Below, piece by piece: positions 8,601 to 17,005 of a stretch of DNA of 64,000 bases. The notes beneath the pieces are model-generated. The model ran no database searches and had not been told where the DNA came from. It saw only the letters and a program-made list of their open reading frames with translations. Each line of letters starts with the position of its first letter. Position 1 is the first letter of the stretch. The stretch comes from Clostridiales bacterium (GTDB taxonomy: Bacteria; Bacillota; Clostridia; Oscillospirales; CAG-272). The DNA lies in the NCBI GenBank assembly GCA_022791685.1, contig JAAVZO010000021.1, forward strand, positions 1 to 64,000, in the 5' to 3' direction. Made by a program: the position numbers and the translations under genes.

Positions 8601-8784
8601 TAGCTATAGGATAATTTATGATTTTTTATGTCTTTTTTCATATTTCTTTTTTATATCTATTGACTTTTCCTTCAGAACATGATAGAATATGCAGGAAGCG
8701 ATTTATCAATCACAAATCGCATATATATTTTAATATAATATATGTTTCCCACATATGCAGTGGGTTCGAAAGGATGGTAACATC
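8601..8784. promoter_or_regulatory. Intergenic region with promoter at 8660-8688 (+)
   Basis: TTGACT (8660-8665), 17 bases, TAGAAT (8683-8688) on the plus strand drives the oxidoreductase/isomerase pair, with a start near 8695. The GAAAGGATGG ribosome site is seven bases before the ATG at 8785. Nothing else is recognised in the 8459-8784 gap. Confidence 0.7.
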
Positions 8785-9828
8785 ATGTCAAAAATCAAAG
8801 TAGCACAGATTGGCTGCGGCGGACGCAACGGCGCTCATTTTCAGAAGCTTTCGAGCTTTGAGGACGTTGATATCGTAGGATTCTGCGACGTGCTTATTGA
8901 GCGCGCAGAAGCAAGAGCAAATACATACGGAAGCGGAAAATGCTATACCGACTACGTAAAAATGCTCGACGAAACTCAGCCAGAGGTAGTATTTATCGCA
9001 GTTCCTCCGCACGTTCACGGCGAGATCGAGCCTGAACTTATCAAGAGAAAGATCCACTTCCTCGTTGAGAAGCCAATGGCACTCGACTATGCAGTCGCTG
9101 AAAAGATATGCGACGACGCAGAAGCTGCTGGAATTCTCACAGCAGTTGGTTTCCAGGACAGATACCAGAGCATTACCCAGATAATGAAAGATTACATCAC
9201 TGGCAAGGATGTCGGACTTGTTACCGGTTCGTGGATCGGTGGAATCCCCGGTGTGCCGTGGTGGAGAACCTTCGAGACCTCCGGCGGACAGATCGTTGAG
9301 CAGAACATTCACCTGTTCGACCAGCTCCGTTTCATTTTCGGCGAGCCGGACAGCGTATACTGCGCAGCTGGCAAGGGTATCGTTGACCCCGAAGCTTACG
9401 GCGTTCCAGGATACAACGTTGACGACTTCTCGTCCGCTGTAATGAAGTTCAAGTGCGGCATGGTCGCTAACCTCTTCACTGCTTGCTATATAAGACCCGG
9501 TTCTAAGGTTACTAACGGTATTACCGTCTACGGTAAGGACTTCACTGTTGAATATAACCTCCGTCATTCGCTCACAATTACCGATACTAACGGAACCCGC
9601 AGCTATGTACGTAAGGATGACCAGCTCATCACTACCGCTGCTGATGGAACTGTGACCACTCAGCCAGATACCGAGCAGACTGGTCTTCAGGACAGAGCTT
9701 TCCTCGACGCTATAAAGACCGGCGACACCTCTAAGATCCTTGCTACATACCGTGACGCGCTCAAGTCGCTGAAGCTCACCATGGCTTGCAATGAGTCTGC
9801 TGTAAGCGGAAACGCAGTTAAATTATGA
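8785..9828 (+). CDS. Gfo/Idh/MocA family oxidoreductase
   Basis: 347 residues. It has an N-terminal Rossmann fold ('VAQIGCGGRNGAHF' near residue 6) and 'FLVEKPMALDYA' near residue 97, the conserved EKP motif of this family. A C-terminal alpha/beta domain follows. Members oxidise or reduce sugars, inositols or their derivatives with NAD(P). The stop overlaps the following isomerase-like gene by 4 bases (ATGA), so the pair likely performs successive steps on one polyol or keto-sugar. The ATG is picked by its ribosome site; the frame extends 10 codons further without one. Substrate unknown. Confidence 0.9.
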   Translation: MSKIKVAQIGCGGRNGAHFQKLSSFEDVDIVGFCDVLIERAEARANTYGSGKCYTDYVKMLDETQPEVVFIAVPPHVHGEIEPELIKRKIHFLVEKPMALDYAVAEKICDDAEAAGILTAVGFQDRYQSITQIMKDYITGKDVGLVTGSWIGGIPGVPWWRTFETSGGQIVEQNIHLFDQLRFIFGEPDSVYCAAGKGIVDPEAYGVPGYNVDDFSSAVMKFKCGMVANLFTACYIRPGSKVTNGITVYGKDFTVEYNLRHSLTITDTNGTRSYVRKDDQLITTAADGTVTTQPDTEQTGLQDRAFLDAIKTGDTSKILATYRDALKSLKLTMACNESAVSGNAVKL

Positions 9829-10613
9829 TAAAGCTATCCGCTTGCATTGATATGCTCTTTACAGAGCTCGACTTCTACGATCGCTTTAAGGCGACTAAAG
9901 AAGCCGGTCTTGACGCTGTTGAGTTCTGGAATTTTAACAATCGTGACCTCGCACGTGTACGTGAAGAATGCGATAAGAATGGTCTGACACTATCTGCGGT
10001 CTGCGCCTGCGGATACGGTGAAGCAGCTGGACGCTTTGGCTCACGCAAGCTTCTGTACCGCGATGGAATCGAAGATTTCGTTACAGTTATTAAGGAGACT
10101 ATAGAAGCTTCAAAGGTACTCAACTGCAAGACATTTATTGTAACTGTCGGTCAGGAACGCAACGATGTTACCCGCTATGAGCAGCACGCTAATATTGTAC
10201 TCTCATTAAAGGCAGTTGCTCCGCTGCTCGAGGACGCTGGAATTACGTTGGTCGTAGAGCCGCTTAATACGCTCTGCAATCACATAGGCTACTTCCTACC
10301 ATCGTCCTACGAAGCCTTTGAGATTCTCGAAGAGATCGGTTCTCCTGCGATAAAGCTGCTGTATGATGTATACCATCAGCAGATTTCGGAAGGAAACCTC
10401 ATTCCGACTATCAAGAAGAATATCGACCTTATCGGACACTTCCATGTGGCTGATAACCCCGGTCGCAACGAGCCCGGAACAGGTGAGATCAATTACCGAA
10501 AGGTATTTGAAACCATCGACTCACTTGGATACGATAAGTTCGTTGGTCTTGAATATCGCAGCACAATTGACCCTGCACAGTCAATACGCAATACATTAGA
10601 GCTTACAAAATAA
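9825..10613 (+). CDS. TIM-barrel sugar isomerase/epimerase (hydroxypyruvate isomerase-like)
   Basis: 262 residues, AP endonuclease family 2/xylose isomerase-like barrel. 'MIKLSACIDMLFTELDFYDR' opens the first strand. Metal ligands are visible in 'VVEPLNT' (Glu), 'LLYDVYHQQ' (Asp and His), 'GHFHVADNPGRNEPGTGEI' and the final 'VGLEYRS' (Glu). This pattern is typical of hydroxypyruvate isomerase and tagatose 3-epimerase relatives. Its ATG overlaps the oxidoreductase stop. The two may interconvert and reduce an unusual sugar or inositol derivative. Confidence 0.88.
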   Translation: MIKLSACIDMLFTELDFYDRFKATKEAGLDAVEFWNFNNRDLARVREECDKNGLTLSAVCACGYGEAAGRFGSRKLLYRDGIEDFVTVIKETIEASKVLNCKTFIVTVGQERNDVTRYEQHANIVLSLKAVAPLLEDAGITLVVEPLNTLCNHIGYFLPSSYEAFEILEEIGSPAIKLLYDVYHQQISEGNLIPTIKKNIDLIGHFHVADNPGRNEPGTGEINYRKVFETIDSLGYDKFVGLEYRSTIDPAQSIRNTLELTK

Positions 10614-10675
10614 TATCTGTATTATATCAAGAATATCTCTGATATAAAAAGCTCTCAATTATACGTAACAAACAT

Positions 10676-10707
10676 AACCGCCATGCAGCAAAAGCTGCAT
10701 GGCGGTT
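10676..10707. terminator. Bidirectional terminator
   Basis: A perfect 14-bp stem (AACCGCCATGCAGC and its inverse) with an AAAA loop is followed by TTTATTT. It separates the convergent isomerase-like gene and nrdR. Confidence 0.9.
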
Positions 10708-10711
10708 TTAT

Positions 10712-11170
10712 TTAATACTTATCGTTTTTTATGCGTTCAAGCTCCTCAGTAAATGAATTTACATCGTCGAATTTACGGTATACTGAGACAAATCGTATGT
10801 AAGCGACCTTATCAAGTCTGCGCAGACCGTTCATAATACGCTCGCCTATCTCCTTAGTCGAGACTTCGCTTCTTAGTGTATTCTGAAATTCAGTTTCTAT
10901 GGCATCTACCAACTCCTGCATTTGGCGCACAGATATCGGGCGCTTCTGACACGCCTTGATAAGACCGTTCATTATCTTTGTACGATTGAACGGCTCGCGA
11001 GTATTATCACTCTTGCACACCATAAGTGGCAGAGTTTCTATTGTTTCATATGTTGTAAACCGAAACTGGCATTTCAGACACTCGCGACGACGGCGAACGC
11101 TCCTGTCATCGTCAATCGAACGAGTATCAAGCACCTTGTTTTCGGGATATCCGCAAGAAGGGCATTTCAT
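10712..11170 (-). CDS. nrdR: Transcriptional repressor NrdR
   Basis: 152 residues. An N-terminal zinc ribbon ('MKCPSCGY' ... 'RRRECLKCQFRF') is followed by an ATP-cone ('VCKSDNTREPFNRTKIMNGL'). NrdR senses ATP/dATP and represses ribonucleotide reductase genes. 'TRSIDDDRSVRRRREC' is a near-universal NrdR stretch. The Met at 11170 follows GGTGAT and begins exactly at the zinc ribbon; a start four codons earlier is possible but has a worse site. No ribonucleotide reductase gene is in the window. Confidence 0.96.
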   Translation of the reverse strand: MKCPSCGYPENKVLDTRSIDDDRSVRRRRECLKCQFRFTTYETIETLPLMVCKSDNTREPFNRTKIMNGLIKACQKRPISVRQMQELVDAIETEFQNTLRSEVSTKEIGERIMNGLRRLDKVAYIRFVSVYRKFDDVNSFTEELERIKNDKY

Positions 11171-11528
11171 GATGATCACCATCCTTAAATCTATTTGAAG
11201 CTTGTGACGGTACTATGGCATTGTAATTCTCAGCATATAATTTTAGACTTCACGCTGCAATCCAACCCTTTTGTAGCTTGGATTTTTACCATTTGTTTAT
11301 AGTATATCATAATTTTTTGTATATGTAAATATGATAATGTGATTTTTATGTTAATATTATAAATAACTCTTTTCGTTAATTTCTGCGTTTATTTCGTTCA
11401 CAAATAGTAACTTTAGCCAAAACTAATTAAAATTTGGTCAAAGTGATTGACAGCCGCAGAAATAAATGCTATAATTTACTCACTTAATAAAATACGACCA
11501 TTTTTCAGATATGAAAGGATCAAGTATT
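11171..11528. promoter_or_regulatory. Divergent promoter region between nrdR and the phosphodiesterase gene
   Basis: Minus strand: TTTACA, 17 bases, TATACT (11301-11329) for nrdR, with a hairpin (11259-11265 with 11278-11284) in its leader of about 124 bases. Plus strand: TTGACA (11447-11452), 17 bases, TATAAT (11470-11475), a perfect consensus, for the glycerophosphodiesterase. No gene lies in this stretch. Confidence 0.75.
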
Positions 11529-12263
11529 ATGAATATGACAAAAAACAAGCTTATATTTGCACATCGTGGCGCGTCAGCATATGCCCCGCAGAATACTCTG
11601 CCCGCATTCAAGCTGGCAGCTGACATGAAAGCTTTCGGAGTTGAGCTCGATGTCCGCAGAACAAAGGATAATAAAATAGTTGTCATTCATAACGACACTA
11701 TTAACGAAACCTCAAATGGAACCGGACGCGTCGGAGATATGACATTGGCTGAGCTCAGACAGTACAGCTTTGCTGCGAATTTTGCTGACAAGTATGACAA
11801 GGTCGACATTCCAACTCTTGAGGAAGTGTATGAGCTGCTTGGACCACTTGGACTTTATGTCAACGTAGAGCTGAAGGAAGCCGACACCGACTTCGTTCAT
11901 AGAGTTCACGACTGTACAAAAGCGTATGGTATGCAGGAGAAGGTCCTATACTCAGCGTTCAATCACTGGGCGCTTACCGATATGCTCGTATATGATTCCG
12001 ATACATTTGTCGCACCTCTTTACGGCGGAGAAATAGTCAAGCCGGCAGATTATGCTAAGCTGTTCGGCGCAAAAGCTATTCATCCGCACTATGCACAAAT
12101 TTTAAACCATCCCGAAATCGTGGCACGTGCAAACGAGCTCGGAGTTCGAATTCACCCGTGGACTGTCGATGATCCCACAGTAATTAAAACTCTCTGCGAC
12201 TTTAACATTGGCGCTATTATCACTAATAAGCCCGATGTCGCGCTTGAAATAGCAAACGCATAA
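11529..12263 (+). CDS. Glycerophosphodiester phosphodiesterase (GDPD)
   Basis: 244 residues, soluble, without a signal peptide. Catalytic motifs are present: 'FAHRGASAYAPQNT' (HR, with Q replacing the usual E in the xENT motif), 'GVELDVRRTKDN' (E and D metal ligands), 'VVIHND' (second catalytic His) and 'LYVNVELKEAD'. The enzyme splits glycerophosphodiesters into glycerol-3-phosphate and an alcohol. The ATG at 11529 has GAAAGGA nine bases before it. Q for E in the PENT motif is a mild departure from the family. Confidence 0.9.
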   Translation: MNMTKNKLIFAHRGASAYAPQNTLPAFKLAADMKAFGVELDVRRTKDNKIVVIHNDTINETSNGTGRVGDMTLAELRQYSFAANFADKYDKVDIPTLEEVYELLGPLGLYVNVELKEADTDFVHRVHDCTKAYGMQEKVLYSAFNHWALTDMLVYDSDTFVAPLYGGEIVKPADYAKLFGAKAIHPHYAQILNHPEIVARANELGVRIHPWTVDDPTVIKTLCDFNIGAIITNKPDVALEIANA

Positions 12264-12273
12264 CTAAATATTA

Positions 12274-12309
12274 ACACGGCTTTGATTGCAGACGCAGTTA
12301 AAGCCGTGT
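12274..12309 (+). terminator. Hairpin after the phosphodiesterase gene
   Basis: ACACGGCTTT (12274-12283) pairs with AAAGCCGTGT (12300-12309). The T-run is weak, so it may act partly as an RNA end stabiliser. Confidence 0.5.
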
Positions 12310-12352
12310 GTCGTTATGTATTTATACAGCATAAAATGAATTAAAATTCAAC

Positions 12353-12471
12353 TTGCCATGGCATCAGTGGGGGATTGAATCCAACGAATCTACGATTCGT
12401 ATACTGATGCGTAATGTCTCCCGCCGCCTATATGAGGCATCGCCGCTTTAGCGGCGTGGACATCATGGCAA
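12353..12471 (+). ncRNA. Unidentified structured RNA or element with a perfect three-way junction
   Basis: All helices were paired by hand. P1 is TTGCCATG (12353-12360) with CATGGCAA (12464-12471). P2 is GCATCAGT (12361-12368) with ACTGATGC (12403-12410), capped by a 7-bp hairpin (12384-12390 with 12394-12400, loop TAC). P3 is ATGTC (12414-12418) with GACAT (12459-12463) and encloses two hairpins: GCCT/AGGC (12426-12429 with 12435-12438) and CGCCGC/GCGGCG (12441-12446 with 12451-12456). P1 abuts P2 and P3 without a gap on either side. A second CGCCGC at 12422-12427 can compete for GCGGCG, giving a possible switch. It lies 12 bases before the ribosome site of the next gene. It fits no riboswitch class I can recall; a small mobile palindromic element is the alternative. 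Confidence 0.6.
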
Positions 12472-12493
12472 TGTTATAATTATGGAGGAGCGT

Positions 12494-13213
12494 ATGTCAA
12501 AACCAGTAATAGGAATTACCGCCGGATTTTCGTCAGACGGTGACATTTTTCTAAGAAATCAGTACTGCGCTGCAATTGAAGCAGCTGGTGGAATACCGAT
12601 TATTCTCGCGCCACTCAAATCGGAAGGCGATATTGAAGCCTGTGCTTCTGAGCTGCTGTCGCGGTGTGATGGACTTTTACTCAGCGGCGGAGGAGATGTC
12701 GAGCCTTGGCGGTATGGTATGAACGAATATGATAGCTCAATACTGTTTGAACCTTCAGCTGCACGCGATATAACCGAAATCGCACTTGCAAAAATCGCAG
12801 CAGAGCGAGATATCCCTCTGCTCGCGATCTGTCGTGGAATACAGGTGCTTAATGTCGCACTTGGTGGGGATCTGCACTTCGATATTCCAAATCATCGTCA
12901 GACGCTTCCTCGCCATGAGACCTCGCATACAGTCAACGTTGTTTCGGATTCCCTGCTTGCAAAATTAACGGGCTGCACGAAATTTGAAGTAAACAGCTTC
13001 CACCATCAAGCAGTAAAAATTCCTGCACTTGGGCTTGAAGTAACTGCCGTTTCTGAAGATGGGATCATTGAAGCGCTTGAAGCTAAAGACAACCGTTTCA
13101 TACTTGGAGTTCAATGGCACCCTGAACATCTTGCGTCCAACAATGCAGCTCCGTCAGTGTATAAGCTTTCGTCGGAAATATTCAACGCTTTTATAAGTGC
13201 CTGCAACATTTAG
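12494..13213 (+). CDS. Class I glutamine amidotransferase-like gamma-glutamyl-GABA hydrolase (peptidase C26)
   Basis: 239 residues. It has a catalytic nucleophile Cys in 'LLAICRGIQVLN', followed by 'GGDLHFDI', and a His-Glu pair in 'GVQWHPEH'. These match PuuD-type hydrolases that cut gamma-glutamyl bonds, for example gamma-glutamyl-GABA in putrescine degradation. It starts at the ATG after GGAGGAG (12484-12490). No other polyamine genes are nearby, so the substrate is uncertain. The folded element at 12353-12471 forms most of its leader. The stop overlaps the convergent gene by 4 bases. Confidence 0.85.
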   Translation: MSKPVIGITAGFSSDGDIFLRNQYCAAIEAAGGIPIILAPLKSEGDIEACASELLSRCDGLLLSGGGDVEPWRYGMNEYDSSILFEPSAARDITEIALAKIAAERDIPLLAICRGIQVLNVALGGDLHFDIPNHRQTLPRHETSHTVNVVSDSLLAKLTGCTKFEVNSFHHQAVKIPALGLEVTAVSEDGIIEALEAKDNRFILGVQWHPEHLASNNAAPSVYKLSSEIFNAFISACNI

Positions 13214-13710
13214 CGTCCACACTTCTCCGCATCAATAGCCAGCACAACCATCAATGCACATACTGCGTCACGGTCGTCGTATACGTCAATCGTATAGGTA
13301 TCCATAAAGTGGAATAGCTCCTTAGTGATACGAGCGATAACATTGCCTGAGCTATCAGTTATATTATAATCCCATTCAAAGATATCGCCGTCTACCTGCC
13401 AACCGCGAAAGTCAAGCGTAAACGATGGCTTAAAGAATGTAAATTCCTTCTCAACGCTTCCGATACACTCGCCGCCGATGTAAATATCAAATGCGGGAAG
13501 GAACGTGAATACTCGCTGTTCGAGCGTACCGACCATATTTCCGCTACGGTCAGAAACATTAAACTTATGTCCCCACGCAAGCTGACTTTCAACGATAAAT
13601 TCGATATCACTATCCGGATAATCGTACTCATCCACTAATGTATTTTCAGGCATACGGTATATCTTATAGCTGTCGAACCATGAAAATTTTTGTTTTAGCA
13701 GTAGCTTCAT
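13210..13710 (-). CDS. LURP-one-related (tubby-like) family protein
   Basis: 166 residues, beta-rich. It has the repeated pattern of the LURP-one/YxjI family: 'MKLLLKQKFSWFDSYKIY', 'DRSGNMVGTLEQRVFTFLPAFDIY' and 'DSSGNVIARITKELFHFMDTYTIDV'. Members form a membrane-tethered-like beta barrel with a central helix, of unknown function in bacteria. It is the last gene after the glycosyltransferase, with a 6-base gap. Confidence 0.8.
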   Translation of the reverse strand: MKLLLKQKFSWFDSYKIYRMPENTLVDEYDYPDSDIEFIVESQLAWGHKFNVSDRSGNMVGTLEQRVFTFLPAFDIYIGGECIGSVEKEFTFFKPSFTLDFRGWQVDGDIFEWDYNITDSSGNVIARITKELFHFMDTYTIDVYDDRDAVCALMVVLAIDAEKCGR

Positions 13711-13716
13711 CCTTAT

Positions 13717-14931
13717 TCACTCACCTATCATATCGTAGAATTTCTCAATTTCGCTGCTGTTTCCAAACTTACAGTGCGAGAGAGTTTCAGTAAAATGGTC
13801 GCACATAACAGGATTATCGAGCAGCTTTTTGATCCCGTTGTATATTCCATCCGAGCTGATATCACAAAGTACTCCAAGCCTTCCATTATCGAGCTGTTCA
13901 GGGGCAGATAGATATTTAGTTGCAAGTATCGGCTTATACATTATCTTCGCTTCCTCAACAGCTATAGGCTTGCCTTCGTGTCGCGACGGCTGTGCGTATA
14001 TGTCGCAGTCACGCATATATGTGTATGGGTTAGTCGTCGTTCCGAGAAATAGCATCATATCTGCTACTCCTGCGTCAACGAGCGCCATCGAAAGTTGCTG
14101 CTTATATTCTTCCTCGCCGTCGCCGAGCACATACCATCGCACATTATAATTCTCCTTACGCAGCCGTTTGAGCACTGGAATAACCATATCAAGCCCCTTT
14201 TGGTCGCCGATCCGTCCGATTGTCAATATGCGTTTACCGTGAAAATGCAGGTCTGGGAATGTCTCTCCGCGCAGTGCAAGGTCCCAAATCTGACGCGGAT
14301 TCGTGATGTTTTCCATCATTACACAGCGCGACGCAGTATTCGGAAGCTTATTTTTCAGCGATTCGTCAACAAGCTTTGAAACAGTGACAACCTTGTCGCA
14401 GCGGTTAAAATACTCGCCGTAAAGCTCGTCATCGCGAGGTGGGTTTGAATAATCGAAATGCAGCCATGCGATTTTCTTCTTCGCCTTCACCTTGTCGCAC
14501 ATATAGAACATCGTTCGGTCGCCCCAATATGCGACCGCGACATCATATTCATCCTTTATCTCAGGCATTTTCTGCATAAAATGTACCCACATACGATAAG
14601 CAATCGACGCACGTTTAGCTCCGCGTGTCAATGCGCTTCCGATGAAATACGGAAATATTTCAAATAGTGTCAACGGATTTTCCTTGACAAAGCAGTTGAA
14701 CAATGTACGCGCGGCATTTCTGCCAGAAAGCAGGAATAAGTCGCCATACTTTTCCATTATAACCACTTTTACCTGTTTTGGAAGCTGGTCGAGCAGCAAT
14801 CCCTCACGTTTGGCGAGCAGCAGTGTAACATCAAAGCGCTCAAAATCAAGGCAAGAGAGAAATGACAAAAATGACTTTTCAGTGCCTGCACAATTCATTG
14901 TTATACCGACGATAAGCAATTTAGTTTTCAT
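13717..14931 (-). CDS. GT4-type (GT-B fold) glycosyltransferase
   Basis: 404 residues. 'MKTKLLIVGITMNCAGTEKS' is the N-terminal GT-B strand and glycine loop. The C-terminal half has 'KRILTIGRIGDQKGLDMVI' and 'YAQPSRHEGKPIAVEEAKIM', the nucleotide-sugar-binding E-x7-E region of family 4. It would transfer a sugar to a cell-surface polysaccharide or lipid on the cytoplasmic face. It lies 24 bases downstream of an ABC-F gene and 6 bases before the LURP-one gene. Confidence 0.88.
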   Translation of the reverse strand: MKTKLLIVGITMNCAGTEKSFLSFLSCLDFERFDVTLLLAKREGLLLDQLPKQVKVVIMEKYGDLFLLSGRNAARTLFNCFVKENPLTLFEIFPYFIGSALTRGAKRASIAYRMWVHFMQKMPEIKDEYDVAVAYWGDRTMFYMCDKVKAKKKIAWLHFDYSNPPRDDELYGEYFNRCDKVVTVSKLVDESLKNKLPNTASRCVMMENITNPRQIWDLALRGETFPDLHFHGKRILTIGRIGDQKGLDMVIPVLKRLRKENYNVRWYVLGDGEEEYKQQLSMALVDAGVADMMLFLGTTTNPYTYMRDCDIYAQPSRHEGKPIAVEEAKIMYKPILATKYLSAPEQLDNGRLGVLCDISSDGIYNGIKKLLDNPVMCDHFTETLSHCKFGNSSEIEKFYDMIGE

Positions 14932-14955
14932 TTCTTTACTTCCTTTTCAAACTAA

Positions 14956-16851
14956 TCATTCTTCTGATTTAGGGAAGCTCTCAGCCTCCTCATATAGCTC
15001 CATCAGCCGTTCTTCGATCTGCTGCTGACGCTCGTACAGCTCATTCACGTGTACATAGTCGCTCTGCTTTGACTCGTCGCCCAGCTCAGCGAGCACAACT
15101 TCAAGCTCAGCTTCAAGCTTTTTCGTCTCCTCAGCATTTTTACGAATGCGCGTTTTGAGACGACGTTCAGCTGCCGCCTGCTCTTTATTTTTTAGATACT
15201 GCTCCTTAGCGTCGGTTATGACCTCCGCAGCTGCGCCATTATCGGCAGAATTAAAGCGAGCACGATAATTTTTATAATCCTCATATCCGCCCATATAATC
15301 GAGTGCAGGCTTGATTCCAAGGTCGAGTACGCGAGTAGCTAACTTTGATATAAAATATCGGTCATGCGATACAGCAATTATCGTACCGTCGAAATCAGCG
15401 AGCGCGCCTTCGAGTGCTTCACGCGAATTGATGTCGAGATGGTTTGTCGGCTCGTCGAGGATAAGCAGATTCATACGTGACAATATCAGCTTGCAGAGAG
15501 TAAGCCGCGCTTTCTCACCGCCTGACAGCACAGACACCTTCTTTTCGATATCATCGCCCTTGAAGAGGAACAGAGCCAGTGCCGAACGTATCTCAGTCTG
15601 CGTCAGATTCTCATAGCAGTCCCAAAGCTCGTCGAGCACGGTATTATCAGGGTTGAGATTCTGATTCTCCTGATCATAATAGCCAAATGATACATTATAC
15701 CCGAACTCTATCTCGCCAGCGTCAGGCATAAGCTTGTCAGCGATTATTTTTATCATTGTAGATTTGCCGCAGCCGTTTGGACCTGCTATAAACAGTCTAT
15801 CGTGCTTTTTCAGCAGGAACGATACATCCGAAAACAGCGGCTTGTCCGGGAAGCTTTTAGCAAGATTTTTGACAGTTAGCACATCATTGCCACTCTCTCC
15901 TGATTTGGTGAACATTAGTCTTATCTTGTCCGGCAGATCCTCCGGACGTTCGATCTTAACCATACGGTCGAGTGCCTTCTGGCGGCTTTCAGCAGCAATA
16001 ATATTCCGCTCACGATTCCATCGTCTCTGTTGCTCAATATATGCTTCAATGCGCGCGATTTCCTTCTGTTGATTTTTATACTGACGTTCATGTATCTCAC
16101 GGTTTTCCGCTTTCAATTCAACAAAGCGGGTATAGTTGCCATTATAGAGCGTCGCGTGCGTATTTTCAATTTCGAGAGTGCGGTTTGTGACTTTATCGAG
16201 AAACCAGCGGTCGTGCGAAATTACGAGCAGCGTACCGCGGTATAGCGCGAGAAAATCCTCAAGCCACGCAAGTGTCTCAATATCGAGATGGTTAGTCGGT
16301 TCGTCGAGCATAAGAACATCAGGTGAGGTTATGAGCTGTTTTGCCAGCGCAAGGCGAGTCTTCTGACCGCCTGATAAACTTGATATTTTCAAATCATGAA
16401 ACCGCTCGTCGAAGCCAAGATTTTTCAGTATTCCCTTACAGCGCGAACGAAACTCGTATCCGCCGGCATTTTTGAATCGTTCAGCAAGCGATGTGTACTG
16501 AGATATCACTGTCTCGTCGCCCGAGTCGAGCTGTTTTTGAAGCTCATCAAGCCGACGCTCATCTTCGATCAACGATGCGAATGAGGTCAGCATTTCATTT
16601 AGTATTGTATTATCGCCTTCAAGACCAGTATTCTGTTCGAGCAGTCCGACAGTTTTATCCTTCGAGATAAAAACTGAGCCGTCAGTAGGAGTATATTCAC
16701 CGGTGATTATTTTAAATAATGTCGACTTGCCCGCGCCGTTTACGCCGACAATGCCAAGCTTATCGCCCTCATTAAGGCTGAAGGAAACCTTATCAAGTAT
16801 AACATCAGTTCCGAATTCGAGCGAGACCTCGCTCAAGCTGATAGCAATCAT
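14956..16851 (-). CDS. ABC-F family ATPase (ribosome-associated)
   Basis: 631 residues, two ATP-binding domains, no membrane segments. Walker A motifs: 'GVNGAGKST' (36-44) and 'GPNGCGKST' (357-365). Signatures 'LSGGQ' (159-163) and 'LSGGEKAR'; both Walker B motifs end in 'LDEPTNHLDI'. The charged linker (about 225-305) is the element that reaches into the ribosomal E site in EttA/Uup-type proteins, and the last 80 residues are a charged coiled coil. Such proteins rescue stalled ribosomes or protect them from antibiotics; which one cannot be decided. The ATG is 15 bases from AAAGGA, with a three-codon ATG-ACT-CTA-TAA in between. Confidence 0.92.
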   Translation of the reverse strand: MIAISLSEVSLEFGTDVILDKVSFSLNEGDKLGIVGVNGAGKSTLFKIITGEYTPTDGSVFISKDKTVGLLEQNTGLEGDNTILNEMLTSFASLIEDERRLDELQKQLDSGDETVISQYTSLAERFKNAGGYEFRSRCKGILKNLGFDERFHDLKISSLSGGQKTRLALAKQLITSPDVLMLDEPTNHLDIETLAWLEDFLALYRGTLLVISHDRWFLDKVTNRTLEIENTHATLYNGNYTRFVELKAENREIHERQYKNQQKEIARIEAYIEQQRRWNRERNIIAAESRQKALDRMVKIERPEDLPDKIRLMFTKSGESGNDVLTVKNLAKSFPDKPLFSDVSFLLKKHDRLFIAGPNGCGKSTMIKIIADKLMPDAGEIEFGYNVSFGYYDQENQNLNPDNTVLDELWDCYENLTQTEIRSALALFLFKGDDIEKKVSVLSGGEKARLTLCKLILSRMNLLILDEPTNHLDINSREALEGALADFDGTIIAVSHDRYFISKLATRVLDLGIKPALDYMGGYEDYKNYRARFNSADNGAAAEVITDAKEQYLKNKEQAAAERRLKTRIRKNAEETKKLEAELEVVLAELGDESKQSDYVHVNELYERQQQIEERLMELYEEAESFPKSEE

Positions 16852-16890
16852 ATTTTATAGAGTCATTCCTTTCAACTCACATTTAATTAC

Positions 16891-16919
16891 AGTATACCAT
16901 AAATGCGGTGAAAAATCAA
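16891..16919 (-). promoter_or_regulatory. Sigma-A promoter of the ABC-F gene
   Basis: On the minus strand TTGATT, 17 bases, TATACT with an extended TGG. It starts transcription about 40 bases before the ABC-F start codon. Confidence 0.75.
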
Positions 16920-16956
16920 GCATTTTACTTGAATTCTGCATGGTGCGCAAATAAAT

Positions 16957-16990
16957 CGCCGCAACGGCGTTATTATTCGCAGCTGCGGCG
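16957..16990 (-). terminator. Terminator after the 17006-17476 gene
   Basis: A GC-rich 9-bp stem (16957-16965 with 16982-16990) is followed on the minus strand by ATTTATTTG. Confidence 0.7.
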
Positions 16991-17005
16991 TATTTTTGAT
17001 TTGTA

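Noticed and set aside
8788-9567. 259-codon minus-strand frame
   Set aside because: Antisense shadow of the Gfo/Idh oxidoreductase; no family features or ribosome site.
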